NCBI GenBank assembly: GCA_964644705.1
Contig: CAZXYF010000017.1
Location: 1 to 27,827, forward strand
From: CAZXYF01 sp964644705
GTDB lineage: Bacteria; Planctomycetota; Brocadiia; SM23-32
Length of the DNA stretch: 27,827 bases
Direction of reading: 5' to 3'
A program made the position numbers and the translations under genes. This document shows positions 8,483 through 15,920 of this stretch, one piece after another; the first letter of the stretch is position 1; each line of letters starts with the position of its first letter. The notes beneath the pieces are model-generated. The model was not told the origin of the DNA. It saw only the letters and a program-made list of their open reading frames with translations, and did not search any database.

Positions 8483-8938
8483 CTACCTCGTGCCCGCGCG
8501 GATCACACCCACGGTTGGATTTTCCAGCCGCTCGTAATCTTCCATGGCCACCTTGATCGCTTTTTCATGGCTTTCGCCGCGGAACACAATCTCATCTCGG
8601 TCCCGCATGCTCTCATCCATGTAAGTCTCCACGTTAAAGATGGACCCAAAAGGTGGCTCCGCGCCAACTTCACAATCGGAAAAGAGCGCCTGACTCTCGT
8701 CTTCATCGGCCAGCCGCACATCTTCGCCTATCAGGCTACTGGTCTTCTCCAGATCGACCTGATACGGCGCTGGCAGAACCAGCATGTAGCAGTCCTCCCC
8801 ATCCGTCACGATAACCGTCTTTGCAAACTCATACCCCGTGACATCTTCCGCCGCAGCCTCTTCTTGCGCAGTGTAAGCCAGTTCATGCTGATCGACCTCG
8901 AACCCGACATCTCGATTCCTGAGATATTCTTCGATCAT
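8483..8938 (-). CDS. YbaK/ProRS-editing-domain aminoacyl-tRNA deacylase
   Basis: A 151-residue stand-alone YbaK/EbsC/ProX-type domain. Members hydrolyse mischarged aminoacyl-tRNAs such as Cys-tRNA(Pro) or Ala-tRNA(Pro), acting in the cytoplasm after aminoacylation. The conserved lysine is probably K40 in EFAKTVIV. The glycine/proline loop VGAEPPFGS (91-99) corresponds to the G.(I/V).PFG segment that shapes the pocket. The C-terminal GESHEKAIKVAMEDYERL helix fits the family end. The ATG at 8938 is chosen over an in-frame upstream ATG (8956) because AAGGAG sits 7 bases before it. It is convergent with the CBM9-like gene and 77 bases downstream of the UroD-like gene stop. Which amino acid it edits is not visible. 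Confidence 0.85.
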   Translation of the reverse strand: MIEEYLRNRDVGFEVDQHELAYTAQEEAAAEDVTGYEFAKTVIVTDGEDCYMLVLPAPYQVDLEKTSSLIGEDVRLADEDESQALFSDCEVGAEPPFGSIFNVETYMDESMRDRDEIVFRGESHEKAIKVAMEDYERLENPTVGVIRAGTR

Positions 8939-9015
8939 GGCGTGACTCCTTCCCATTCACACGAGTAATTCCTCACTTTAGAAGCCTACCTCACGGAAAC
9001 CGAAGCGTCAACTTT

Positions 9016-10029
9016 TCACGGGCGTTCCCAGTTTTCTTTCAAGTACTCAATGTAGAACTCCACATGTTCGACGGGTACATTGCTGGGAATGTGGTTGCCA
9101 ACGGCAAATATAAACCCGGGACACTCATAAGCAAGGGGAAGCGTCTCATCGACCTGTTGTTTGATATCCTCTTTGCTCCCGAACGTCATCGTGCGCGAAT
9201 CCACTTTACTGCCCACAATCACATGAGTGTCCCCAAACTTCTCCACGATGTGATCCAGATCCATGCGCGGTTCAAAGATGAAACCATCCGCTCCGGCATC
9301 CGCTACATCATCCAGAAACGGTGTGAAATCACCGTCGCTGCAGTACAGCACCTTTTTCCCCGCGTCCTTCAGCGTCTGCCACAACTTCTGGTACCGCGGG
9401 AAAATGCTTTCCCGGTACACATCGGGGTGCATGAATGGACCGGACGACCACACCATATCATCGTGGCAGATAAACGCTTCGATGGAGGTTTCCGCCCAGG
9501 CCCGATAGTGGAACAGACTGCGCTGGAAAATGGTCTCCAGCACCTCGTCGAACTTCTCGGGGTCCGCCGCTGCCTGCAACAGCATATCCCAACCAAAGGC
9601 CTGAATTGCCCCCGAAACAAGGGTTTTATAGTATCCACCCGGGACAACGGCATCACCCAGATCTTCTTTCCTCAATTGATGCCAATCTTCGTATGCCTGA
9701 ACCTGGTCCTCAAATGACGGAAGTCCATACTCCTCCACCGCATCGAACTCATACACTTCATCCATGCTGTGAAAAGGACACTCACTGGCATCACGTTTAT
9801 CAACGCCCCCCTCCGTGTATTCTGCATGTCCCATGTCAGTAACGCGACCGTTTTCCTCCCATTCGATCAGGCCATCGTTCGCCATCCAATAAAAATCCAT
9901 CTGCAGCCATTCGCCGAACTCATCTTCTCCCACCCGCCGCACAATCGAATCGTTATCGCAGTATTCGGTATGGGCAATCCGGGAAGTGGGTTCCAGGTTA
10001 ATGGTGTCAATTCCAATATGATAACTCAT
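9016..10029 (-). CDS. Uroporphyrinogen decarboxylase-like (UroD/MtaA superfamily) protein
   Basis: A 337-residue TIM-barrel protein of the UroD-like group found in large numbers in PVC genomes. Matching segments include CHDDMVWSSGPFMHP, the IFPRYQKLWQTLKDAGKKV helix-strand, CSDGDFTPFLDDVADAGADGF and FEPRMDLDHIVEKFG. It lacks the usual N-terminal substrate-binding arginine motif of true HemE, so haem synthesis is unlikely. Relatives include corrinoid methyltransferases (MtaA-type) and many proteins of unknown function, so I do not assign a reaction. The ATG at 10029 is preferred to the GTG at 10032 because GGAG lies 7 bases upstream. A strong terminator of the preceding ilvC gene (10076-10108) ends about 47 bases upstream, so transcription probably depends on readthrough or an internal promoter. 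Confidence 0.85.
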   Translation of the reverse strand: MSYHIGIDTINLEPTSRIAHTEYCDNDSIVRRVGEDEFGEWLQMDFYWMANDGLIEWEENGRVTDMGHAEYTEGGVDKRDASECPFHSMDEVYEFDAVEEYGLPSFEDQVQAYEDWHQLRKEDLGDAVVPGGYYKTLVSGAIQAFGWDMLLQAAADPEKFDEVLETIFQRSLFHYRAWAETSIEAFICHDDMVWSSGPFMHPDVYRESIFPRYQKLWQTLKDAGKKVLYCSDGDFTPFLDDVADAGADGFIFEPRMDLDHIVEKFGDTHVIVGSKVDSRTMTFGSKEDIKQQVDETLPLAYECPGFIFAVGNHIPSNVPVEHVEFYIEYLKENWERP

Positions 10030-10061
10030 CACATTTCTCCAAAAAGCAAAACGACTGAGAA

Positions 10062-10108
10062 TTCACAAAAGAGAAATCGGCGCGCAAGACAATGTCTTAC
10101 ACGCCGAT
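10062..10108 (-). terminator. Rho-independent terminator of ilvC
   Basis: On the minus strand, ATCGGCG (from 10108) pairs with CGCCGAT (to 10076). With the inner AAGAC/GTCTT arms and G-U pairs, the stem is a continuous 15 bp with a 3-base loop. TTTCTCTTTT follows at once. It starts 32 bases after the ilvC stop. Confidence 0.85.
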
Positions 10109-10139
10109 CGCAGAGCAACACATCAAATGGGCCGAGGAT

Positions 10140-11210
10140 TTATTCCTCGTCCTCCTCGCCCCAGTTCTCCGGTCGTAGCTGCCGCACCGCGGCACCCGCC
10201 CGCCACATCTCGGAGTTTTTGATTTCATCCAGCTCCTCCTGCAATTTTTCAGCGTAATCCGGCTGGCTGTTTGCCTCGAGGACACGCTGGGTTTCGGTGC
10301 CGTCCTCCACCTTTCCGTAAAGCTCCTCAAAGACCGGTTCCACGGCCTCCCGGAACTTCGGTTTCCAGTCAAGGGCTCCCCGCTGGGCGGTGGTGCTGCA
10401 GTTGGCATACATCCAATCCATGCCGTTTTCCCCCACCAGTTTGATGAGGCTCTGTGTCAGTTCTTCCACAGTTTCATTGAAAGCTTCGCTGGGGCTGTGT
10501 CCATGTTCACGCAGGCAGTTGTACTGAGCTTTCATCACACCGGCAAGAGCCCCCATCAACACACCCCGTTCACCGACAAGGTCACTATGGACCTCGCCCT
10601 CAAAGGTTGTGGGGAACAGATAACCGGATCCGACAGCAATACCAAGCGCAATGCACCGTTCTTCGGCGCGGCCCGTAGCATCCTGCTCCACAGCGAAACT
10701 GGAATTGATGCCACTCCCTTCCAGGAAGTTACGCCGCACGGATGTTCCGGACCCCTTCGGGGCAACCATGATCACATCCACATCATCCGGTGGCACGACA
10801 CCCGTCTGATCGCCGTAAACGATAGAAAAGCCGTGTGAAAAGTACAGCGCATCGCCCGGATTCAGCGCCGGCTTTATCGTGTCCGGCCAGAGAATCTTCT
10901 GAGCGGCGTCACTGACCAGATATTGAATAATTGTGCCCTTTTCCGCCGCTTCCCCGGGTTCAAACAGGGTTTCGCCCGGAACCCATCCATCATCGATGGC
11001 TTTCTGCCAGTCATCTTCAAAATCCGATGATTGGCCGATAATCACATCGAATCCATTGTCCCGCATGTTTTTCGCCTGAGCGGGCCCCTGAACTCCGTAT
11101 CCAATCACAGCGATGGTCTCGTCATCCAGAACATCGTGTGCTTTCTCAAGCGGGAACTCCTCGCGCGTGACAACGGTTTCTTCCACGCCTCCAAAATCAA
11201 TTTTTGCCAT
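10140..11210 (-). CDS. ilvC: Ketol-acid reductoisomerase (Bacteroidetes/yeast-type class I)
   Basis: A 356-residue enzyme of branched-chain amino acid synthesis. It isomerises and reduces acetolactate or acetohydroxybutyrate using NAD(P)H and magnesium, in the cytoplasm. The Rossmann motif GYGVQG is at 37-42. Catalytic candidates are K152 (VAPKGSGTS), D210 and E214 (SDLVGERG), E246 and E250 (FNETVEE), and S272 (ANCSTTAQRG). The C-terminus (SEMWRAGAAVRQLRPEN) and the overall length match the type shared by Bacteroidetes and yeast Ilv5, not the long enterobacterial class II form. AAGGAG precedes the ATG. It stands alone with no ilvB, ilvN, ilvD or leu gene beside it. The cofactor loop after strand 2 reads GQSSDFEDDW and lacks the Arg/Lys normally found there (see findings). 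Confidence 0.97.
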   Translation of the reverse strand: MAKIDFGGVEETVVTREEFPLEKAHDVLDDETIAVIGYGVQGPAQAKNMRDNGFDVIIGQSSDFEDDWQKAIDDGWVPGETLFEPGEAAEKGTIIQYLVSDAAQKILWPDTIKPALNPGDALYFSHGFSIVYGDQTGVVPPDDVDVIMVAPKGSGTSVRRNFLEGSGINSSFAVEQDATGRAEERCIALGIAVGSGYLFPTTFEGEVHSDLVGERGVLMGALAGVMKAQYNCLREHGHSPSEAFNETVEELTQSLIKLVGENGMDWMYANCSTTAQRGALDWKPKFREAVEPVFEELYGKVEDGTETQRVLEANSQPDYAEKLQEELDEIKNSEMWRAGAAVRQLRPENWGEEDEE

Positions 11211-11261
11211 GGTAAATCTCCTTAAGTAAAAGAAAGACTTTCATTATTGCGGGGAAGGAAT

Positions 11262-11290
11262 AGGATAACGAGATGGGTGTAACGACGCAA
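11262..11290 (-). promoter_or_regulatory. Possible ilvC promoter
   Basis: On the minus strand TTGCGT, a 17-base spacer and TATCCT lie about 50 bases upstream of the ilvC ATG. Spacing is ideal but the boxes match only three and four of six bases. Confidence 0.3.
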
Positions 11291-11462
11291 CCGCACCGGA
11301 ATTCCAGCAACGCAAAAGGTACACGCGAAAAACATTCCAGATAAACGGCGCGGGCCGTTTTCTATGGCCTGCTCCGAAGATGAAGGCTGGGCCCCGTGCA
11401 AATCTTCTCATCTTTTCAGGAATCAGGTCCCTGCAGTCATCGTATTCTTGGAACACCGTACC

Positions 11463-11497
11463 AAAAAAAGCGACCACGGGTGTGCTCCCGTGATCGC
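11463..11497 (-). terminator. Rho-independent terminator of the ferritin-like gene
   Basis: On the minus strand GCGATCACGGG pairs with CCCGTGGTCGC (11 bp, one U-G) around a 6-base loop, and seven T follow. It lies 36 bases after the gene's stop, closing a monocistronic unit. Confidence 0.92.
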
Positions 11498-11532
11498 CTC
11501 TGTTGTCTATCCTGAAGTGGACCGACCACCGT

Positions 11533-11832
11533 TTACAGCTCTTCGGCCATTTCCTCAACTTCCTCCGCACCATCCTCACGCAATTCGGAATCGTCCGGAA
11601 GAAGAATGTCAAGGAGCCGATAAAACTCACCCGTATGTTCCTTCTCTTCATCGGCAATATCCTGAAGCACTTCCGCCGCCAGTTCGTTGTCCGTGGCGTC
11701 TGCCAGTGCCTCATACAGATGAATTGCTTCCTGCTCGGCGGCGAGGGAAAGACGGATTGCACGGGTCAGTTCGCGATCACTGAGCTCACGGTCAGGAGTA
11801 ACACCGCTAAAGGGGTCAAGAAAATCAGGCAT
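11533..11832 (-). CDS. Encapsulated-ferritin-type (EncFtn-like) protein
   Basis: A 99-residue two-helix ferritin-like protein. The iron ligands fit the EncFtn pattern: E33 in LAAEQEAIHLYEAL, then E63 and H66 in IADEEKEH, the same E-x29-E-x2-H spacing as Rhodospirillum rubrum EncFtn (E32, E62, H65). Members form ring-shaped decamers with iron sites at the subunit interface, oxidise Fe(II), and are usually packed in encapsulin shells. The sequence also resembles the ferritin-like domain fused to archaeal encapsulins (the HLYEALADATDNE segment). The C-terminus is a run of acidic residues (EEVEEMAEEL) with no recognisable encapsulin targeting peptide, and no encapsulin gene is adjacent. GGAGGTG before the ATG at 11832 fixes the start. 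It has its own promoter and terminator. Confidence 0.85.
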   Translation of the reverse strand: MPDFLDPFSGVTPDRELSDRELTRAIRLSLAAEQEAIHLYEALADATDNELAAEVLQDIADEEKEHTGEFYRLLDILLPDDSELREDGAEEVEEMAEEL

Positions 11833-11891
11833 GACTTCACCTCCGGAATTCTGGGGTAAAAAGAAACTTCTCCGCATTCGCACCTGAAAGC

Positions 11892-11919
11892 ATTGTACAG
11901 ATAGGCAACGTGGTGTCAA
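11892..11919 (-). promoter_or_regulatory. Sigma70-type promoter of the ferritin-like gene
   Basis: On the minus strand TTGACA, a 16-base spacer and TACAAT give a near-consensus promoter, with a predicted start of transcription about 50 bases upstream of the ATG at 11832. I see no obvious operator. Confidence 0.75.
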
Positions 11920-12023
11920 TCACCGGGAAAACGGCGTTCATTCACCGACTCGATTCAGTGCCAGCAAGCCTGATCTTAAGCATAATCCCCGGTGCGCTCT
12001 CTTGCACCTCGTAAGCCCCTGCC

Positions 12024-12051
12024 TTGACTTTACCTCCACGCTCCGTATAAT
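12024..12051 (+). promoter_or_regulatory. Sigma70-type promoter of the mre-like operon
   Basis: TTGACT, a 16-base spacer and TATAAT on the plus strand give a near-consensus promoter about 200 bases upstream of the coiled-coil gene. A second perfect TATAAT at 12172-12177 has no properly spaced -35 box (TTGACA at 12134 is 32 bases away), but might serve as an extra start. The rest of the 427-bp region between the ferritin-like gene and the coiled-coil gene shows no gene or RNA that I recognise. Confidence 0.7.
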
Positions 12052-12259
12052 TTACCTTTGTGCGCATAGCCGTGCGTATTCAGGTCGGTCTGGATCAGTT
12101 ATATAACAAGATTTTTGCAGATCTTTCATACAGTTGACAACAATGACGAGGCGGCCCGACGGGCTAGGGTCTATAATTCGTCACTTATTTTGCCTCCGTA
12201 TGGTCCGTGCGCTGACGCAGATGTGCACGTTCCCAGACGAATGTTAAGAGGAGACCGTA

Positions 12260-13108
12260 ATGAACACTTTTGCTAAAGTTATGGTGGTCGTCGTTCTTCT
12301 GCTGAGCAGTGCTTTCGCGGTATCCCAGATGGTTTTATACAACAAGCGTCAAATGTGGCGTGAACAGTATAAGGCAGAACATCAGAAACTGGAGGCAAAA
12401 AGAAAAGAATTTGAAAAAGTATCCAAGCAGCTCGCTGCAGCAATTGATGAGCGCGAGGAGATGAAGCTCCGCAAAGACAGCACCATCCAGCGCCTCAAGG
12501 ATCAGTTAGAAACGAAAACGGCAAAAATCAGTGACCTGTCCGGGCGCCTCGATAAAGCCCAAACCGACCTTGAATCGGTGCGCAACACAACCAGCAACCT
12601 CCGGGAGGACATCAAAGCCCAGAGAAAAGCGATTGATGAACTGGAAAAAACAAACGCCGAACTGGACGAATCATACAAAAATGCTTTGACCAGGATCGAA
12701 AACCTGGAAAAGACCGTCCGGAGCAAAAAGAAAGAAATTGACGCACTCGACAAAAAGATTGCTCAGCTGCAGCAGGATAAGCGCAAAGTGGTGCAGGAAC
12801 GAGAAGATCTGGAGAGCATCCTCTCCCAACTTGAAGCCAAAGGGGTTCACGTCAGCACCTCACCGGTGCCCGTCATCAACGCCAAGATCGTTCGGGCCGA
12901 CAACAAGCTGGGGGTGGTGGTCGTCAACAAAGGGGAAAAAAGCAGGATGAAAGTTGGTTTCCCCATCACGATTTACCGCAACGAAGAATTTGTGGCACAG
13001 GGATACGTTATGGAAGTGCACGAGGATTATGCCCTGGCCCGCCTGGACAAAAAACTCACTGAAAAGAACGTGCAAACTGGCGACAGTGTCACAACGAGAA
13101 TTCAATAA
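12260..13108 (+). CDS. Membrane-anchored coiled-coil protein, MreC-like layout
   Basis: A 282-residue protein. Residues 4-26 form one hydrophobic helix (KVMVVVVLLLSSAFAVSQMV) that probably anchors it in the inner membrane with the rest outside the cytoplasm. Residues about 33-195 are an almost unbroken coiled coil rich in Lys, Glu and Leu. The last 75 residues are beta-rich (VVVNKGEKSRMKVGFPITIY, GYVMEVHEDYALARL). This order of helix, coiled coil and beta domain is that of MreC, which links MreB to the cell-wall machinery, but I do not see a clear MreC signature, so homology is not claimed. GAGGAG precedes the ATG. It is the first gene of an operon with a small membrane protein and an MreB-type gene, which supports a role in cell shape. 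Confidence 0.7.
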   Translation: MNTFAKVMVVVVLLLSSAFAVSQMVLYNKRQMWREQYKAEHQKLEAKRKEFEKVSKQLAAAIDEREEMKLRKDSTIQRLKDQLETKTAKISDLSGRLDKAQTDLESVRNTTSNLREDIKAQRKAIDELEKTNAELDESYKNALTRIENLEKTVRSKKKEIDALDKKIAQLQQDKRKVVQEREDLESILSQLEAKGVHVSTSPVPVINAKIVRADNKLGVVVVNKGEKSRMKVGFPITIYRNEEFVAQGYVMEVHEDYALARLDKKLTEKNVQTGDSVTTRIQ

Positions 13109-13129
13109 AACCGCCATACAGGAGTTGGT

Positions 13130-13357
13130 ATGCGCGACAACACCTACATGATTGCTTTTCTCATCGCCACCTGCTGCATGCTAATTGGCGGTCTTGCGGT
13201 AACCGGACTTGAAATATATCAATACACCCGGGGCAATTCTCCCGCTGTGCAATCCCAGGCGGCGCCCTCCAACCAACAAAAACCGGGGAAACAAAAGAAC
13301 ACCGTTGTTCCCGATCAGAAACCGGAAGACGATAAACCAGAAGATCCAGAAGAATAG
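13130..13357 (+). CDS. Small single-helix membrane protein
   Basis: A 75-residue protein not recognised from any family. Residues 7-29 (MIAFLIATCCMLIGGLAVTG) form one membrane segment. The tail is Pro/Gln/Lys-rich and then acidic (DDKPEDPEE), so it looks disordered. AGGAG lies 5 bases before the ATG, and it starts 21 bases after the coiled-coil gene stop and 90 bases before the MreB-type gene, so it is a real operon member. It may be an accessory of the MreB-membrane complex; that is inference from position only. Confidence 0.7.
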   Translation: MRDNTYMIAFLIATCCMLIGGLAVTGLEIYQYTRGNSPAVQSQAAPSNQQKPGKQKNTVVPDQKPEDDKPEDPEE

Positions 13358-13447
13358 GTCTGGCCCCGGTTGAAAACGGGCCTGCACTCAAACGCAATTC
13401 ACCGTATAACCTTCCTTTCAGCCCTTTCAGTTAGGCAAGGGATAAAC

Positions 13448-14527
13448 GTGTCAAACAACAACAATTGGTCACTTAAAGGATTTTTAAGCCTGACTATGAA
13501 CCTTGGTGCTCCCGACCTGGGTATTGACCTGGGTACGGCGAACACTCTCGTCTGCACGCCGGGTAAGGGTGTGGTTCTTATGGAGCCATCAGTGGTCGCG
13601 GTTAAAGATACCAAACCACCAGTCGTCGCTATGGGAGGCGGGGCAGTGGGATACGAGGCCAAACGGATGCTTGAACGCGTACCGGAAAACATCCGCGCCG
13701 TCCGCCCACTGAAAGACGGTGTAATAGCTGACTTTGAGCTCACGGAGATCATGCTGCGGTATTTTATCAGGCGCGTGCAGAAACATGCGTGGGGTGGACG
13801 CCCCAGGATGGTAATCAGTGTGCCCAGCGGGATTACCGCTGTTGAGAAAAAGGCGGTCAAGAGCAGTGCCATCAACGCCGGTGCCCGAAAAGTATATACC
13901 ATCCCCGAATCCAAGGCCGGCGCCCTGGGAGCTGGCCAGCCGATCAGCGAACCTCTCGGCAGCATGATCATCGATATCGGGGGGGGAACAACCGAGATCG
14001 CTGTGCTCAGCGTCGGAGAGATAGTCACGCTGGAAAGCTTCCGCGTAGCGGGTGACGAGATGGATCAGGCGGTCAAAGATTACGTTCGGGATGTATATGG
14101 CCTGGAAATCGGTCTGCGGACCGCCGAAGAAATCAAAATCGCCATCGGATCCGCCCACACCCTCTCCCAGGAGCTGAAATGCGAGGTGCAGGGCAAGGAT
14201 ATTGCCGCCGGTCTGCCCCGAAAGATGCAGATAACCAGCGAAGAGATACGCGAGGCACTCCAGCCCCCGGTCGAACAAATCGTGGAATCCGTCCGGTCCT
14301 GCCTCGATAAGACCCCTCCGGAACTGGCCAGCGACCTGCTGGACACGGGCATCACCCTCGTGGGCGGAGGCGCCATGCTACCCGGCCTCGACGAACTGCT
14401 CAGCGAACAAACCGGCCTGTCCGTCAGCCTTGCCGATGATCCCATCACAGCGGTGGCACGGGGCACCGTCAAGTTGCTGGAAAAACTGGACGAGTATGAA
14501 GATGTACTGGAAGACGAAGAGGAGTAA
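13448..14527 (+). CDS. mreB: MreB-family actin-like protein (divergent)
   Basis: A 359-residue actin-fold ATPase that forms filaments under the inner membrane and directs wall growth. Phosphate-1 loop DLGIDLGTANTLV is at 23-35, phosphate-2 IIDIGGGTTEIAV at 174-186, VPSGITAVEKKAVKSS at 125-140, and the adenosine motif LVGGGAMLPGLDEL near the C-terminus. The N-terminus (WSLKGFLSL) could be the membrane-binding amphipathic helix. The usual EEPMAAAIGAG is replaced by PESKAGALGAG: the second Glu is kept (E154) but the neighbours differ. The C-terminus has an acidic tail (YEDVLEDEEE). I chose GTG 13448 (AAGGGA upstream) over TTG 13370; ATG 13496 would cut off the putative amphipathic helix. mreC, mreD, pbp2 and rodA do not follow. 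It may be a paralogue of a second mreB elsewhere. Confidence 0.92.
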   Translation: MSNNNNWSLKGFLSLTMNLGAPDLGIDLGTANTLVCTPGKGVVLMEPSVVAVKDTKPPVVAMGGGAVGYEAKRMLERVPENIRAVRPLKDGVIADFELTEIMLRYFIRRVQKHAWGGRPRMVISVPSGITAVEKKAVKSSAINAGARKVYTIPESKAGALGAGQPISEPLGSMIIDIGGGTTEIAVLSVGEIVTLESFRVAGDEMDQAVKDYVRDVYGLEIGLRTAEEIKIAIGSAHTLSQELKCEVQGKDIAAGLPRKMQITSEEIREALQPPVEQIVESVRSCLDKTPPELASDLLDTGITLVGGGAMLPGLDELLSEQTGLSVSLADDPITAVARGTVKLLEKLDEYEDVLEDEEE

Positions 14528-14692
14528 ACCACTTCCAGTCGCCTCCGGCCCTGTATTCAAACCACACGGGCCCCGCGGGCGATTGCTGCCCCCCAAACCT
14601 GCCGAACCGTGCACATCTCAATCAGGGACCAATGTCAGACGTGTGAGATGCGTCCCACGGACGCGTCGAATACACGCCCGGCTGATCTCCAG

Positions 14693-15517
14693 TCATTCCC
14701 TCCCGTTCCCTTCCGGGCCTTCCTTATCCGGTGGATGTACGCGCACGATCAGTTCCACCGGGGTTCCCACCGGCGGAATCGCCTCCTCGTTTGCTTCAAA
14801 CCAGGTGTCGGAGTTGACTTCCTTTCTCGCCAATTCCAGCACGCCAAACGGATCGCGAAAGGTCACGATTATCGATCCCGTCTGGTCGGCCTTGAAAACG
14901 CCTTTCACCCATTTGCTTCCGATGAACGCCCATCGAACCGCCCCCATGGGCCTTTTCTTTTTTACGTTATAGAGAAACTTTCCCGCCGGCCGTCGAATCC
15001 ATTCGGCATCGTTGTCCTGCTGATTTTTCTTCCACCGGACGTCGATGGACACTGTGTCGGCCGCAGTTTTTTCCCGTTTCCCGGATGGTCGCGAAGTTTC
15101 CACCGCCGGGTTATAACCCGGGGATACATCTAGTAGCAGCAGCGCGATTTGAAAATAAAACGGACGGGCATTCATCACGAAGATTGTTTCATGGCGCTTA
15201 CCCGTCTTCGTACACGCCAGCAGCTCAATCGGGCCGCCTTTATTCATATTGACCTTGCCGTCGGCCCTGATCGTCCCTTTAGCAGCGTCGATGATCAGAT
15301 TCCCCAATCGATACCGGTTGGATCCCAGCTCCTCTAGCTGAATTTCAGCTTTTCCCTTCGCCTCGCCCTTCAACCTCAGGGATTCAGGCCCTTTCACAGG
15401 GTTTTCTTCATCCCTGTCTTTTTCAGCCCCTGAAAGGTCAAGCCCCGCCACCGTCAAAAGAACAATCGTAACAATCATGCACATTCCTGCTTTCATCGAC
15501 ATGGTGACTGCACTCAT
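14693..15517 (-). CDS. YdjY-domain exported protein
   Basis: A 274-residue exported protein. An N-terminal hydrophobic stretch after a lysine (MKAGMCMIVTIVLLTVAG) is a signal peptide. The body matches the YdjY domain of unknown function, common in Planctomycetota and relatives: the opening LGNLIIDAAKGTIRADGKVN, PIELLACTKTGKRHETIFV, the ALLLLDVSPGYNP segment, and a late AFIGSKWVKGVFKADQTGSI then VTFRDPFGVLE. Family members usually sit in the periplasm or envelope; the function is unknown. GAGGG precedes a pair of ATG codons; 15517 has better spacing than 15520. It converges on mreB with 165 bases between stops; that gap has a perfect 6-bp hairpin (14650-14664, GCGTCC/GGACGC) without a T run. 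Confidence 0.82.
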   Translation of the reverse strand: MSAVTMSMKAGMCMIVTIVLLTVAGLDLSGAEKDRDEENPVKGPESLRLKGEAKGKAEIQLEELGSNRYRLGNLIIDAAKGTIRADGKVNMNKGGPIELLACTKTGKRHETIFVMNARPFYFQIALLLLDVSPGYNPAVETSRPSGKREKTAADTVSIDVRWKKNQQDNDAEWIRRPAGKFLYNVKKKRPMGAVRWAFIGSKWVKGVFKADQTGSIIVTFRDPFGVLELARKEVNSDTWFEANEEAIPPVGTPVELIVRVHPPDKEGPEGNGRE

Positions 15518-15707
15518 CATATTCCCTCAAACAAAGCCCTGACTCTTGATCCTTTCGTACTATGATAAGGGCCTGCGCCAATATTTCATAAGGCATACGA
15601 CCGGATGGCAGCTGCGGTGCTCCTGGTTCAATTGCTGCACCGGACTGAACGCCTCCCAGCACGTTTTCTAAGGTTTCCGGCCCCGGCCCCCGTATTCACC
15701 CCTCCTC

Positions 15708-15850
15708 AGACCTGCCCAAAACGCCAATTCGGGATGTATAGATCTCTGCCTTCACCCTCGTTTTGATCAGACATCTGCCGTTGTTTTTCTGGCGGTCTCA
15801 ACCCCAGTAGAAAGGCAGACGCAGGCAAAGACACAGATAACAAGGTTACC
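15708..15850. mobile_element. MITE-like element, decayed copy 3
   Basis: A degenerate relative of the elements at 4129 and 24570. The left end reads AGACCTGCCCAAAA (15708-15721), one base off the core repeat. The section 15741-15850 aligns with the hairpin part of copy 2, sharing CATCTGCCGTTGTTTTT, GGCGGTCTCA, AGAAAGGCAGACG and GGCAAAGACA. The right third and right terminal repeat are not recognisable. It occupies much of the 403-bp gap between the YdjY gene and flgL; the rest of that gap shows no gene or strong terminator. Confidence 0.65.
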
Positions 15851-15920
15851 CCTCAAAAAGAGTAAAGACTGACGCAGGACTGCTCCAATCCGGCGAGAAG
15901 ATTGCGGAAGGAAAGCAACT

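Noticed and set aside
9016..10029. HemE (true uroporphyrinogen decarboxylase)
   Set aside because: The N-terminal substrate-binding motif of HemE is missing and no haem genes are nearby; it belongs to the wider UroD-like group.
11244..11762. Minus-strand ORF of 172 codons
   Set aside because: It overlaps the ferritin-like gene in another frame and crosses its terminator; composition is Arg-rich like a shadow.
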